A stretch of 52,247 nucleotides of DNA from Sorangiineae bacterium NIC37A_2 (GTDB taxonomy: Bacteria > Myxococcota_A > Polyangia > Polyangiales > Polyangiaceae): positions 1 through 52,247 of the forward strand of contig NASX01000015.1 in assembly GCA_002085155.1 (NCBI GenBank), in the 5' to 3' direction. The translations under genes were made by a program, and so were the position numbers. How positions within the stretch are numbered: the stretch's first letter is position 1; every line of letters starts with the position of its first letter. Below the pieces are notes generated by a model, which was given only the letters and a program-made list of their open reading frames with translations, did not search any database and was not told the DNA's origin. This document shows, one piece after another, positions 33,990-43,398 of this stretch.

Positions 33990-35645
33990 TTACGCGATTC
34001 TCCCCGGTTCTCGGAGAGCGTGGTCGCAGGCGCGCAGGGTGATGGCCATTTCCGTGAGGGTCGGGTTTTGCCAACCAGAGGTCACCCAGCAGGCGCCGTC
34101 CGTCACAAACAAATTGCTCACACCCCAGACGGCGCCGAAGCTGTCGGTCACCGAGTGGTCCGGGTGGAGTCCCATGCGCGCGCCGCCGACCTCATGCACG
34201 AACATGCCCGGCGTCGACAGGGTCCACTCCTTCTGAATCTGCTTCAGGAAGTTTTGCACGAAGGGCGTGTAAAAGTGGTCAGTGACCATGCCCGGGATGC
34301 CTCCCGCGCGTCGCACCATCTCCTCCGTATCTGCGCGAGCGGCGGCAGCCACAGCCAAATCGGCCTCCTTCCAAGAGCAGGTGATGTGGGGCACCGGGAT
34401 GCCATAACGGTCGCGGACCGTGGTGCTGAGCTCGATGCGGTTCTCGAGGTGGGGCAGGACTTCGCTGCGTCCGCAGAGGAAGCCGAAGGCGACGCTTTTA
34501 TGGCGCCGGAACAGCCGCGGCACGGGCATACGCTGGATGCCGCCCCAGATCCCGAAGCCGCGCAGGTAGGGCTGGTCGCGTTTTCCGAGGTTCTGGTAGC
34601 GGGGCACCATGATCGAAGCGCACCCAGAGAACTCATAACTCTCTCCAGTTTCCTTGACCTCAGGCAGCGTGAAGTAGACGTTGCCGGCGCTGTGGTCCAT
34701 GACGAAGCGACCGAGGATGCCCGAGTTGCCGCCGAGGCCGTTCGGGTGCTCGTCGGTTCTCGAGTTCAATAGCAGCCGGACGCTCTCAATGGTCGAGGCG
34801 CAGAGGAAGATGCGCTTGCCGCGGACGATGTGGCGCTCGCCGGTTCGGGTATCAACGAACTCGACCGCCTCGGCGCGCTCTTTTCCTGGTTCGAGGAGGA
34901 CCCGGGCCGCGCGCGCGTTCGGTCGAATCGTACAGAGCCCCGTATCGACAGCTCGCTTCAACGTCGTTTGAACGCTGGTGATGCGCGAGTAGTCGATGCC
35001 CCGCTCTGGGCTGCGCTCGCCGTCGATGCCCCGGGAGACGATCACGCGGCGGTCGTCGTATTGAGCCTCGACCTTGCTGCGGAAGTACTCTTCGCCGGGC
35101 GTGAGCTCCTTCTGTCCAGCGAAGTTCCCGTCGGGGATCTGCGGGAGGTCCTCACGGCTTCCAAACACGCGCAAGAGCCCCTCGAGCTCTGAGTAATAGG
35201 GCGCGAGATCGTCGTGGGAGATCGGCCAGTCGACGCCGAAGCCGTCAACGCTTGCGGCCTTGAACTCGTAGTCGCTGAGGCGCGGCGTCACAGCGTCCCA
35301 GGTAAGCGTGCGTCCGCCGAGGCGGCCGCCCCGGATCCAGCGGAAGGGAGAGTCGTCCGGCGTCGTGTAAGGGTTGTCCTTGTCGTCGACGAAGAAGTCC
35401 GGGTTCGTGGCCCAGTAGGTTGGATGATGCTTTTGGGTGTCCTGACGATGCGAAAAGGCGTGTCGATACAGGGCCCGGGGGGCGTTGGTGAGGAAAGAGG
35501 CCCGGTGCTCTTTGGGACTTGAGCTCCGAGAGGCTTCGAGTACCAGCACGCGCAGGCCACCTTGCGTGAGCTTCCACGTTGCTGCGCCTCCATTGGCCCC
35601 CGACCCGACGACGATGGCGTCCCAGACCTGATCGGTTACGTCCAT
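33990..35645 (-). CDS. GMC-family FAD-dependent oxidoreductase
   Basis: 551 residues. N-terminal FAD-binding motif VVGSGANGGAATWKL (about 12-26, GxGxxG), a RWIRGGRLGG segment (about 102-111), RIFLCASTIESVRLL (about 282-296), and the C-terminal active-site region HEVGGARMG (about 491-499) with GWQNPTLTEMAI (about 526-537), where the GMC catalytic His and Asn/His lie. Such enzymes oxidise alcohols, including sugars and sterols. Length is normal. Probably co-directional with the aldo/keto reductase (51 bp upstream), which suggests a shared transcript. Substrate unknown. Confidence 0.88.
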   Translation of the reverse strand: MDVTDQVWDAIVVGSGANGGAATWKLTQGGLRVLVLEASRSSSPKEHRASFLTNAPRALYRHAFSHRQDTQKHHPTYWATNPDFFVDDKDNPYTTPDDSPFRWIRGGRLGGRTLTWDAVTPRLSDYEFKAASVDGFGVDWPISHDDLAPYYSELEGLLRVFGSREDLPQIPDGNFAGQKELTPGEEYFRSKVEAQYDDRRVIVSRGIDGERSPERGIDYSRITSVQTTLKRAVDTGLCTIRPNARAARVLLEPGKERAEAVEFVDTRTGERHIVRGKRIFLCASTIESVRLLLNSRTDEHPNGLGGNSGILGRFVMDHSAGNVYFTLPEVKETGESYEFSGCASIMVPRYQNLGKRDQPYLRGFGIWGGIQRMPVPRLFRRHKSVAFGFLCGRSEVLPHLENRIELSTTVRDRYGIPVPHITCSWKEADLAVAAAARADTEEMVRRAGGIPGMVTDHFYTPFVQNFLKQIQKEWTLSTPGMFVHEVGGARMGLHPDHSVTDSFGAVWGVSNLFVTDGACWVTSGWQNPTLTEMAITLRACDHALREPGRIA

Positions 35646-35696
35646 AATTCCGACTTCAAAGTGATCTCAAAGATAGACGCGGAGCGCCGAGCCACA

Positions 35697-36605
35697 TCAC
35701 GGGGCCTGAATCCGACGCGCATCCTCCTCGTCCATAGGCGTTTGGCAAGCCAGGAGGTTAGCGCGCATGCGCTCGAGGCTTCGGGTTGCCACGCTTGGGT
35801 ACACGGGGAAAGGGCTCGCTTTCAAAAAGGCGAGGAGCGCGTTTTCGATGGAAGTTCCGTGCGCATCTGCCCAGGCCTGGAGGCGAGCGCGACGAGCTAG
35901 GTTCTCCGGTGTGTCGTAGACGGAGCCTCGCGGGTTCTTGAGATAGCCGCCACCGAGAGGCGACCAGGCGAGCACCGCGAGCTGGCGCTTGGTGAGGAAC
36001 TCCTGGGCCGCGCGATCGCCGGTGATGCTGGTGCAGCCGGGCCAGGGCGTCTTCTTCCAGGCGAAGAGCGAATACTGTGGGCTCGTCATGAGCGCAGGGG
36101 GCAGCCCGACGGCTTTGCCTGCTTCTTCGAGGGCTTCGAGGCGCTCATGGGTCCAGTTCGAGACGCCCCAGGCTCGGATCTTTCCCGCTCGAAGAAAGGA
36201 GGCGAGAGTGCGCGCGATTTCTTCGAGCGGCGTGACCTGGTCGTCTCGATGCAAAAAATAGAGCTCGACCCAGGAGGTCCCGAGGCGGCGCAGGGAAGCC
36301 TCGAGGTCAGCTTCGAGGGCCGCGCGCCCCAGGCGATGGGGAGCGACGATCGGGATCGGATGCCCCCCTTTGGTGGAGAGAAAGAGGCGCTCCCGGTTTT
36401 TCCTCGCGCGCATCCACTCCCCGAAGAGCCGTTCGGTGCCGCCCGCTTGATAGGATGCGGCAAGATCAAAGGCCGTGAGGCCAAGCTCCAAGAGCCCGTC
36501 GAGGTACGCAAAGGCCGGCTGGGAGCTCACAAAAGGCAGGCGGACGACCTGGCCGAGATGCGAAGTTCCTACAAAAAGCGGCGGAAGTGAGCTGAGATCG
36601 ACCAT
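35697..36605 (-). CDS. Aldo/keto reductase
   Basis: 302 residues, TIM-barrel NAD(P)H-linked reductase. The catalytic tetrad is recognisable: Asp and Tyr in FDLAASYQAGGTE (about 46-58), Lys in LSTKGG (about 76-81), His in LYFLHRDD (about 115-122); WGVSNW (about 146-151) follows as usual. The nucleotide-binding end (SVATRS) is near the C-terminus. Upstream of and co-directional with the GMC gene (51 bp apart), so they may form a redox pair on an unknown substrate. Confidence 0.87.
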   Translation of the reverse strand: MVDLSSLPPLFVGTSHLGQVVRLPFVSSQPAFAYLDGLLELGLTAFDLAASYQAGGTERLFGEWMRARKNRERLFLSTKGGHPIPIVAPHRLGRAALEADLEASLRRLGTSWVELYFLHRDDQVTPLEEIARTLASFLRAGKIRAWGVSNWTHERLEALEEAGKAVGLPPALMTSPQYSLFAWKKTPWPGCTSITGDRAAQEFLTKRQLAVLAWSPLGGGYLKNPRGSVYDTPENLARRARLQAWADAHGTSIENALLAFLKASPFPVYPSVATRSLERMRANLLACQTPMDEEDARRIQAP

Positions 36606-36733
36606 GACGAGCCGGGGAACAAGCCCAAGTACAAGCTCGTTCCCGGTGCGTCTAGGTCTCGGTCGATCTTCTGCGGGCAGAGCGGGAGCGGCGGCGGTTG
36701 TTTTCGCCGCTCACTTCCGATGAAGCGGTCGGG

Positions 36734-37954
36734 TCAGTTTGCGCCGATCACTTGCGAGCGCGCTTCGCCGTTCACCTCGAAGGTGATCCCCGTCATGGTG
36801 ACCGTGCCCCGCGTGTTGTCGTCGATCTCGCTGCCGACCTCGAGACGGGTGACCCACATGTCTCCGTTGAAGCCGGGGCGGCTCAGCAGGTAGTCGATGA
36901 AGGGTTTGACATCGAGCTTGCCGCTGAAGTTCTTCTGGGGACCGGAGTTGTCGCGGAACTGGTAGTAACGCCAGCCATCGGCCCAGTTGTCACGCTGGAC
37001 CCAGAGCGTGTAGTTCCTGCCGCCCGAACCGACCTGGTCCGGTCCTGAGACCGAACCACCTTCGAAGGCGCCATTTTGGCCGGGCCCGTCCTTGGGCCAG
37101 CGGCCGGGCTGCCAACCCCAGAAGGTCATGAGCTCGGCGAAAGCGCTGTGAGCGCGACCTTGGGGCGTGGGTTGTGTGGGATCGACGTCACTGATCCAGA
37201 ACTCGAACGTGATGTTCCAGGACTCCTCAGCTTCGAGGGAGATGTTCAGGTTCTCAACGGTAACGCTAGCACTCTGGATCTCGCTGAGCTTCTTCGGGAG
37301 GAGCGTCGTAGAGCTGAACTCCGGGGAGGTGACGAGCGAGTTGCCGATACCGAACGGGTGGATGCCGAACTCGATCTGGGGAAAATCGGGTTTGGACCCC
37401 TGACCGCCGCAAGAGGGGCGATCGAACGTCCAGCCAAAGCTCGAGTCCTGTCGCACGAACACGCTCATCGGCGTGTTGCAGCCGAGATCTTCTGAGCCCC
37501 AGTTGTTGTTCAAGATGCGGATGTCTCCGATGCGGAGATAGTCCTGGGGTACAGAGGACATCGAGCCCGGGGCGGCGTTCGGCTTGCCCTCCTTGTCGAC
37601 GTCAGGACCGCCTGCGCCTCCGTCACCCGGCGTTCCCCCGCCGCTCCCGGTCCCAGCGCCGCCGCTTCCGGTCGGTGCACCCCCCGCATTCGAGTTCACA
37701 TCACCGCCGACACCCGAACTACCTGCGCCCACGCCCGGTGCTCCGCCTGCCTGGGGACCTGCGCCGCCAGAAGGACCCCCAATGGTTCCGTCGCCGCCGC
37801 CTCCGGTGCCTGCGCCCCCGGCCCCGACCTCGGAGCCACCGGAGCCATTCGGCAGAGCGCCGGAGTCATCGGCGCTCGGTGAGCAGTTTGTGAGGAGAGC
37901 GAAGGAGGCGAGGGAAGCGAGGGACCCGAGAGAGACGAAGCGCGCGTGAAGCAT
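36734..37954 (-). CDS. GH12-like glycoside hydrolase lipoprotein with Gly-rich linker
   Basis: 406 residues from ATG 37954. Lipobox ALLTNC (Cys24), then a ~95-residue Gly/Ser/Ala-rich linker (about 29-125) and a ~270-residue beta-sandwich domain. FAELMTFWGW (about 272-281) matches the GH12 nucleophile motif (E-L/I-M-I-W; Glu274), and LEVGSE (about 371-376) fits the general acid/base position (Glu376). LRIGDIRILNNNWG (about 140-153) matches the usual opening strand. So a surface-anchored beta-1,4-glucanase or xyloglucanase-type enzyme is likely. The open frame upstream is ignored since this start gives the signal peptide. Confidence 0.72.
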   Translation of the reverse strand: MLHARFVSLGSLASLASFALLTNCSPSADDSGALPNGSGGSEVGAGGAGTGGGGDGTIGGPSGGAGPQAGGAPGVGAGSSGVGGDVNSNAGGAPTGSGGAGTGSGGGTPGDGGAGGPDVDKEGKPNAAPGSMSSVPQDYLRIGDIRILNNNWGSEDLGCNTPMSVFVRQDSSFGWTFDRPSCGGQGSKPDFPQIEFGIHPFGIGNSLVTSPEFSSTTLLPKKLSEIQSASVTVENLNISLEAEESWNITFEFWISDVDPTQPTPQGRAHSAFAELMTFWGWQPGRWPKDGPGQNGAFEGGSVSGPDQVGSGGRNYTLWVQRDNWADGWRYYQFRDNSGPQKNFSGKLDVKPFIDYLLSRPGFNGDMWVTRLEVGSEIDDNTRGTVTMTGITFEVNGEARSQVIGAN

Positions 37955-38212
37955 AAAAAGACTTTCGAGGGCGTGCGCCGGGGGCGCGAAATGAAGCTCG
38001 AACATTATCAGAAAGCGCGGTCGATCCGTCGCGCGCTCCCGACAGGGAGGGTGTCGAAGTGGGTCTACCGTCGAGCGACAATGGATTTTCTCAGTGTGGT
38101 CGCGGGTGAGGCCCTGCCTTTTTCCTACGTGGCGTGGTACGGGGTCGGGCCCGTCCACCGACGAGCGCCCTCGGCTGTGTCGTCCCCCTCGCTCCCTGCC
38201 CCGAAAGCACTC

Positions 38213-38635
38213 ATGCAGCGCTACGGCGATCTGCTTCGCTTCGTGCTGGTCGGTGCGAGCAACACGGCCCTTGGTTACCTGATGTTCGCCGGGTTCTTGT
38301 GGGTCTTGGGGGATGGTCCCGGGCGCGCGGGTCTCGCGCAGCTCTTCGCCTATTGCGTGGGGACGCTGTGGTCCTTTTATTGGAACCGCCGCTGGACCTT
38401 CCGCAGCTCCGGGAAGGTAAAGAGCGAGGGAATCCGCTTCGTCGGGCTCCAGGCCGTGCTCGCGCTCACGAGCTCGGGAGCGATCGCCTTCCTTTCGGCT
38501 CAGCTTACCATCTCGGTGCACATCATCTGGGTCCTGGTGACGGCGGTGATTACGGCCGTGAATTTTGTTGTCTCGAAGTACGTCGTCTTTCGTGGAGGAC
38601 GACTGCGACACGAGCAGCAGCCGACGGCGGACTGA
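38213..38635 (+). CDS. GtrA-like membrane protein
   Basis: 140 residues from ATG 38213. Four membrane helices as in the GtrA family (PF04138), which helps move lipid-linked sugars. Hallmarks: RYGDLLRFVLVGASNTALGYL near the start (LRF-VG-NT), then LAQLFAYCVGTLWSFYWNRRWTF and a C-terminal VNFVVSKYVVF. A longer frame from 37946 overlaps the GH12 start and lacks conservation, so the later ATG is chosen. The 258-bp gap to the divergent lipoprotein should hold promoters for both. No glycosyltransferase is adjacent. Confidence 0.85.
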   Translation: MQRYGDLLRFVLVGASNTALGYLMFAGFLWVLGDGPGRAGLAQLFAYCVGTLWSFYWNRRWTFRSSGKVKSEGIRFVGLQAVLALTSSGAIAFLSAQLTISVHIIWVLVTAVITAVNFVVSKYVVFRGGRLRHEQQPTAD

Positions 38636-38803
38636 CGGGCCTCAGGCTGGCGAATCAGGGGCTTTGGGCCTCGGAGGGGCGCTTGGGGCGCAGAGCGGCA
38701 GAGCGCGGCAAGCCCTTGGTGGGCACCGAGAGAAGGTGAGCTGCGCGCCGAGCGGGAAGACCTCATCGATCCGAGATGATCGGGGGCGATAGGACAAAAA
38801 GAG

Positions 38804-38835
38804 AAGAGCCGGCCCCTCTTGGGAAGCCGGCTCTT
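38804..38835 (-). terminator. Rho-independent terminator for the HEAT-repeat gene
   Basis: Read on the minus strand: AAGAGCCGGC stem, 12-base loop, GCCGGCTCTT, then CTCTTTTTG. A 10-bp perfect stem with a T-rich tail, 43 bp past the stop at 38878. Best-formed terminator in the window. Confidence 0.8.
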
Positions 38836-38877
38836 TGAACACTTCAGACCCGAAAGTCGAAAGGTTTCCCGCGAGGA

Positions 38878-40632
38878 TCAGGAGCCGCGCGCCAGGAGGC
38901 GGTAGGAGACCTGACGGAGACCGGAGTCACCCGCCGCCTTGTGCGTGTCAGGCGACTTCGCGTTCTTGTCGATGATCGCGTTGAGCGCGTCCTGGACAGC
39001 CTGGTCGCCCTTCGGGGTCAGGTAGTCGATCGTCTGAGCAGCGACGAAGCGCACCGCAGCATTGTCGATTCCGTCGAGGTGCTTGATGAGCTCGTCGCGG
39101 CTCTCCGCATTGCCAAGCACGCCGATCATGTAAGCGGCCTTGATGGCGCCGAGCTGGTTCTTCTCCTCTTGGTAGACGCTCTTTTCGACGGCCTCGAGGT
39201 AACAGGCGACCTTGTCTCCGCACTCCTTCACGACCGCCTCGGCGCCCTTCACGAGATCGTCCATCTTGTACTTCTTGGCTGCAGCCGAGACCTCAGCCCA
39301 GTACTTGGCGGGAGCGAGCTTGAGAGCGGACATCGTGAGAGCTTGCTGAAGAGCGGTCTTCTCTTCGCCGCCACCCTTGGTCTTCTCTGCCATCTCGAGC
39401 ATCCAGGGGATCATGCTCGGGTCGTAGAACTGAGCGGCGGCCTCTGCGAGCAGGACCAGACCGGGAGTACCTTGAACGGCGGTGTCGAGCGGGATGCTCT
39501 CGAAGGCCTTCTTGAAGGCTTCCTTGGAGGCGGGGGTCGCCGGAATCTTCGCGAGCTCGCGGGCGACCAAGACCTTGTCCGTGTTGTCCGCCTTGCCTTC
39601 GAGGATCGACATGAGCGGCGCGAGGCCTTCGCTGCGGCTCGTGAGGCCGATGATGCTGGCGGCGATCGAGAGGGCAGGGTTCCCCTTCGGCTCTTCCTTG
39701 AGGTCCTGAGCCTTGACGAGCTCCTTCTTGTGGTAGCTAACCAGCGGATCCTTCTCGTCGAGCATCTTGATGGCGCGGTCGACGGAGGGCTTTCCAATCT
39801 TCACGAGGGCGAGCAGCGCCGTCGTGGCGATCGAGCTCTTCGCGGGAGTCAGGATGACCTTGATCAGCGGCTCCACAGCGGCCGGATCGCGGAGCTCACC
39901 GAGGACCTGTGCCGCGGTCACCTGCCAGAACTGCTGGCTGCGGAAGGGATCGACGAGATCGCGAGCCTGCTCTTTGGTCTTAGCGGCCTGCGGATCTTTC
40001 ATCTCCTGATCGAGCAGAGCGATGAGCGAAGAGGACCAGCCGGGATCGGGAGCGGCGACCATCGCTTCGCTGTAGTCGCGGTAGGTGATGCCGCCGAGCA
40101 TCGTGTGCGCCTCGAGTTTCTCGAAGGCAGCGAGCACGCTGGGTGCGAGCTCCTTCGACTTCATGTCGCCGTAGGCGCGCACAGCCCATTTGATGTCCGC
40201 CTCGTCCTTCGTCTTGCGCGGACGATTCGCGAACTCATCGAAAGCCTTCTTGAGGGCCGGGATCGTGCGGGGATCGCGGAAATCAGCGAGCAAACGGATC
40301 AGACCGACGCGCGTTGCGGTGTCGAGATCCGCGTAGTTCGTTACGTAGGCTTCCGTGAGGGGGCCGACCAGCTTGTCCTCGAGATCCTTAACGACCTGCT
40401 CTTCCTTGTTGCCGTTCGCCTTGGTGAGCGCGTCGTCCAAGAACTGAGTGAGGCGCTTGACGGCGCGCGGACGCCACTGCGGGTCGTCCATCTTGTCGAG
40501 CCAATATTCGGGCTGGTTCTCGTTCTTGCAGCCGACGAGGACTGGGGAAACGAGGGCGGCGGTGGTGACGGCTGCAGAGCCGATGAGCAGGGAACGGAGA
40601 AGCGCGTAGGTAGCGCGCGAGGCTCGGAACAT
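38878..40632 (-). CDS. HEAT-repeat lipoprotein
   Basis: 584 residues. Signal peptide with lipobox SPVLVGC (Cys35) and a charged KNENQPEYWLDKMDD after it. The mature part is helical repeats of HEAT type: several copies of the pattern A...LL.....D....V..L (for example GLIRLLADFRDPRTIPALKKA, AAQVLGELRDPAAVEPLIKVI, AAYMIGVLGNAESRDELIKHL). Such solenoids bind proteins or act as scaffolds; no catalytic motif is visible. Single gene with its own terminator. ATG 40632 is followed upstream by GGGAGG in the sense direction, a good RBS. Confidence 0.88.
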   Translation of the reverse strand: MFRASRATYALLRSLLIGSAAVTTAALVSPVLVGCKNENQPEYWLDKMDDPQWRPRAVKRLTQFLDDALTKANGNKEEQVVKDLEDKLVGPLTEAYVTNYADLDTATRVGLIRLLADFRDPRTIPALKKAFDEFANRPRKTKDEADIKWAVRAYGDMKSKELAPSVLAAFEKLEAHTMLGGITYRDYSEAMVAAPDPGWSSSLIALLDQEMKDPQAAKTKEQARDLVDPFRSQQFWQVTAAQVLGELRDPAAVEPLIKVILTPAKSSIATTALLALVKIGKPSVDRAIKMLDEKDPLVSYHKKELVKAQDLKEEPKGNPALSIAASIIGLTSRSEGLAPLMSILEGKADNTDKVLVARELAKIPATPASKEAFKKAFESIPLDTAVQGTPGLVLLAEAAAQFYDPSMIPWMLEMAEKTKGGGEEKTALQQALTMSALKLAPAKYWAEVSAAAKKYKMDDLVKGAEAVVKECGDKVACYLEAVEKSVYQEEKNQLGAIKAAYMIGVLGNAESRDELIKHLDGIDNAAVRFVAAQTIDYLTPKGDQAVQDALNAIIDKNAKSPDTHKAAGDSGLRQVSYRLLARGS

Positions 40633-40799
40633 TCTGATTTTCCTCCCGAAAGGTCCTGGTGGTGGGCGCGAATTTGCGCGTCCAGCACCCTATGCCCCTC
40701 GGGGTGAAACTGTCAACGAAACCGCAAAGTCGACGAGCTGTCGCCGAGCGATCACCTTCGGACGCAGTGTCGGGAAACACAGTCCGGGTGTGTGTGGTT

Positions 40800-41639
40800 T
40801 TATACCCGACCGCGCTTTTCGAGCTCAGCCTGCAGAAGCGGCGCAACGAGGCGCACCGTCTCGCCGTGGAGGTTCGGGTTCCCCGCGACGATGCCAGTAT
40901 CATTTTTCAAGCTTGGCGCTCGGTAATCGAGGTCGTTTCCGAGTGCGTCCGTGTAGGTGCCCCCGGCCGCGCGCAAAATGGCTTCCGGTGCGCACGCGTC
41001 CCAGCGACATCCCGCATGCTCAGGTGCGAGATATATATCAGCGCGTCCGTCGACCACCGCGGCGCCCTTCAGGCCCGCGCTTCCGATCGCCAGCACCCGC
41101 GAGACCGCGAGTCGTTCGATCGCCTGTTCGAGGAGGCTCGTCCTATGGGACCGGGAAGAAACGACAGCTGCGTCCGCGAGGGAGAGCGTTTCGGGCACCC
41201 GAACTTCGCTCACGGAACCATCTCGATCGATGCGGAAGGCGCCGCGTCCGAGGGCGCCGGCCCAGGCGATTCCCGAGACAGGTGCCACGAGGACGCCGTG
41301 GGTCGGCCGCTGTCCATCGAGCAGTCCGATCATGACCACGAAATCGTCGGTCCTATCGACAAAGGCGCGCGTGCCGTCGACCGGATCGACGAAGAAGACG
41401 CGCTCGAAGCTGCGAAAATCTGCCCAATCTTCCTCGGGGCTCTCCTCCGCAACGATCGGGGTGTTCGGCTCCAGCTCCCGGAGCCGCGCGCAGATCAGCG
41501 TGTTGGCGCGGCGGTCAGCTTCGGTCACAGGGTCCGCGGGACCTTTGTAATCGACGGCAAACGGACGCGCGTAGACGTCCATGATCTCGCGGGCGGCTTC
41601 GCGCCCAATCGCAAGCAGGTTCTGGAGCAGCGCATCCAT
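40800..41639 (-). CDS. CysQ/inositol-monophosphatase family phosphatase
   Basis: 279 residues, Mg2+-dependent phosphatase fold. Metal-binding motifs: DPVTEADRRAN (about 36-46), VAEESPEED (about 63-71), VDPVDGTRAF (about 84-93) and WDACAPEAIL (about 213-222). The motif spacing fits CysQ-type 3'(2'),5'-bisphosphate nucleotidases, which recycle PAP in sulfate assimilation, or inositol monophosphatases; sequence alone does not separate them well. The aldo/keto reductase gene ends 10 bp upstream, so the two may be co-transcribed. Confidence 0.85.
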   Translation of the reverse strand: MDALLQNLLAIGREAAREIMDVYARPFAVDYKGPADPVTEADRRANTLICARLRELEPNTPIVAEESPEEDWADFRSFERVFFVDPVDGTRAFVDRTDDFVVMIGLLDGQRPTHGVLVAPVSGIAWAGALGRGAFRIDRDGSVSEVRVPETLSLADAAVVSSRSHRTSLLEQAIERLAVSRVLAIGSAGLKGAAVVDGRADIYLAPEHAGCRWDACAPEAILRAAGGTYTDALGNDLDYRAPSLKNDTGIVAGNPNLHGETVRLVAPLLQAELEKRGRV

Positions 41640-41649
41640 CGGGGGCCGC

Positions 41650-42600
41650 CTAGCGTGTCACGCCAAAATCCGAAAGGCGCGCTTCGAGTGCGGTCCGTTT
41701 GACCTCACTCAGAGGTTCGCCTCGGGTCTCGCGGACGAGCTGGTCGAGCTGTTGACTCTGCCGGGGTCCGAGGATCACGCTCGAGCAGAGGTCCTCGGCG
41801 AGGGCAAAGAGGACGGCTGCCGCTCGCATCGTCGGGACGTCGCCGGAGACCAGGGGGCGCACGGCAGCGAGCTGGTTGATGCGCGTGCGGACCGCACCGT
41901 CGGGCCAGCGCTTTCCTCGGTGATCGCCGTAAGAAAACATCTTGCCCGGGAGCCAGCGGTTCGTGAGGAGGCCGTACGCGAGCACGCTGTGGAAGAGGAG
42001 GCCAACTCCCGTCTCGGCGATCTTGTCGCGGAGGGCTCGGTAAGGTCCGACGTGGAAAATGTTGTAGGTGAGACTGAGCACGTCGATGCCCGCTTCGAGG
42101 GCTTTTTTCCCGACCTCGGCGCTCCCAGCGCTCACGCCGTACGCCACGATATCACCGCTCTTCTTGAGCTCCCGGAGCACGTCGAGGGCGTCGCTCTTCT
42201 CGAGAGCGCGCAGGCTTGGGTTATGGAGAAGCGCGACGACGCGAGGAGGTTTTCCGCGTCCCTCTCCGCGCAGGCGCTCGAGGGATTCCGTGGACTGCCG
42301 CTTCAGGAAATCCGCAGAGAAGTCGCGCCTGGGCGGGGAAGCGCCTCGATCGGTCCCCCAGCGCGTGACGACGATGGCGTCCTTGTCCTCGAGAGCTCTG
42401 CCAAGGTCACTCTCGATCACCCCACCACTATAAGAGGCGCTCGTCTCGAACAGGTTGATGCCCATCGCGAGCGCTCGCGAGAAGAGTCCGGGGATATCGC
42501 CCTCGAGCACGGACCCGTAACTTTCGGGGACGAGACCCCAGGTTCCGAGCCCGAGCTCGCTCACTTCGATGCCGGTCTTTCCGAGCTTGCGCTTCTTCAT
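41650..42600 (-). CDS. Aldo/keto reductase with altered catalytic tetrad
   Basis: 316 residues with the aldo/keto reductase start KLGKTGIEVSELGLGTWGL and barrel layout (LLHNP about 194-198; YGVSAGSAEVG about 223-233; ILGPRQSQQLDQL for cofactor binding near the end). The usual tetrad Asp-Tyr-Lys-His is not intact: FDTAD reads NLFETSASY (Asp to Glu), and the Lys position reads VVTRWG (Lys to Arg), while Tyr and His remain. Enzymes altered this way can be weakly active or serve as cofactor-binding proteins. First gene of a pair with the CysQ-like phosphatase. Confidence 0.82.
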   Translation of the reverse strand: MKKRKLGKTGIEVSELGLGTWGLVPESYGSVLEGDIPGLFSRALAMGINLFETSASYSGGVIESDLGRALEDKDAIVVTRWGTDRGASPPRRDFSADFLKRQSTESLERLRGEGRGKPPRVVALLHNPSLRALEKSDALDVLRELKKSGDIVAYGVSAGSAEVGKKALEAGIDVLSLTYNIFHVGPYRALRDKIAETGVGLLFHSVLAYGLLTNRWLPGKMFSYGDHRGKRWPDGAVRTRINQLAAVRPLVSGDVPTMRAAAVLFALAEDLCSSVILGPRQSQQLDQLVRETRGEPLSEVKRTALEARLSDFGVTR

Positions 42601-42671
42601 CCGCCCTATTCATACACGAGACAGCCCCCTTGCTTCACCCCGGAAGGCGGCCTAAGGCCCGCTTCCCCCCC

Positions 42672-43322
42672 GTGCCGCCCGATTCCGACTCCCCCCGGCC
42701 TGCTCCGCGCTTCGTCGACCCCTACGCCCACGCGCCGCGGCTCCCCGATGAAGGGTCCCTCGATCTGCGGGCGGTCTTCCATGGTCCCCGGGCCCCGGGA
42801 CCCGTGGAGCTCGAAATCGGCCCAGGTCGCGGCTGGTTCACTGTGGAGAGGCTCGAGCTCGATCCGGGAGCCTACGTTGTGGGGCTCGAAATCAAGCGGA
42901 AATGGGCCACGATCGTCGACGAACGCCTGAAGAAGCGGGGCCTCGGCGGGCGCGGGCGCGTGTTCGCAGAGGACGCACGCTTGATTGTTCCGCGCCTCGT
43001 GCAGGAGAGCCTCGCTCGCGTTTATCTCCATTTTCCTGATCCCTGGTGGAAGAAGAGGCACCAGAAGCGCCTCGTCTTGGGTGCACCGCTGCTCGATGGT
43101 CTCGTGCGCGCCCTCGCCCCCGAGGGAGAGTTCTTCGTGCAGACGGACGTGCTGGAGCGCGCTGAGCGATACGAAAGTGAGATCGACGCGCACGGAGGCT
43201 TCCGCCCGGTGCAGGCGACCGCGCGCATCGAGGACCACTCGTATGGGGCTCGCTCGCCGCGGGAGCGCATCGCGATCCGCGACGGGATCCCCGTCTATCG
43301 CCTTCTCTATCAGAAGCGCTGA
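42672..43322 (+). CDS. trmB: tRNA (guanine-N7-)-methyltransferase
   Basis: Methylates G46 of tRNA with S-adenosylmethionine. 216 residues from GTG 42672; TTG 42630 is an alternative. SAM-binding LEIGPGRGWF (about 48-57), GLEIKRKW (about 71-78), the FPDPWWKKRHQKRLVL signature (about 122-137) and the C-terminal Tyr/Arg-rich end. The ~35 residues before the domain are Pro-rich and poorly conserved. 71 bp separate it from the divergent reductase. High confidence. Confidence 0.93.
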   Translation: MPPDSDSPRPAPRFVDPYAHAPRLPDEGSLDLRAVFHGPRAPGPVELEIGPGRGWFTVERLELDPGAYVVGLEIKRKWATIVDERLKKRGLGGRGRVFAEDARLIVPRLVQESLARVYLHFPDPWWKKRHQKRLVLGAPLLDGLVRALAPEGEFFVQTDVLERAERYESEIDAHGGFRPVQATARIEDHSYGARSPRERIAIRDGIPVYRLLYQKR

Positions 43323-43398
43323 TCGAGCCCGGTCAGGGGCGGCGCTCCTTGAGCGTGGCGGTTGTGACCTGGGACCATCGCGCTTACGCTCGGAAACC

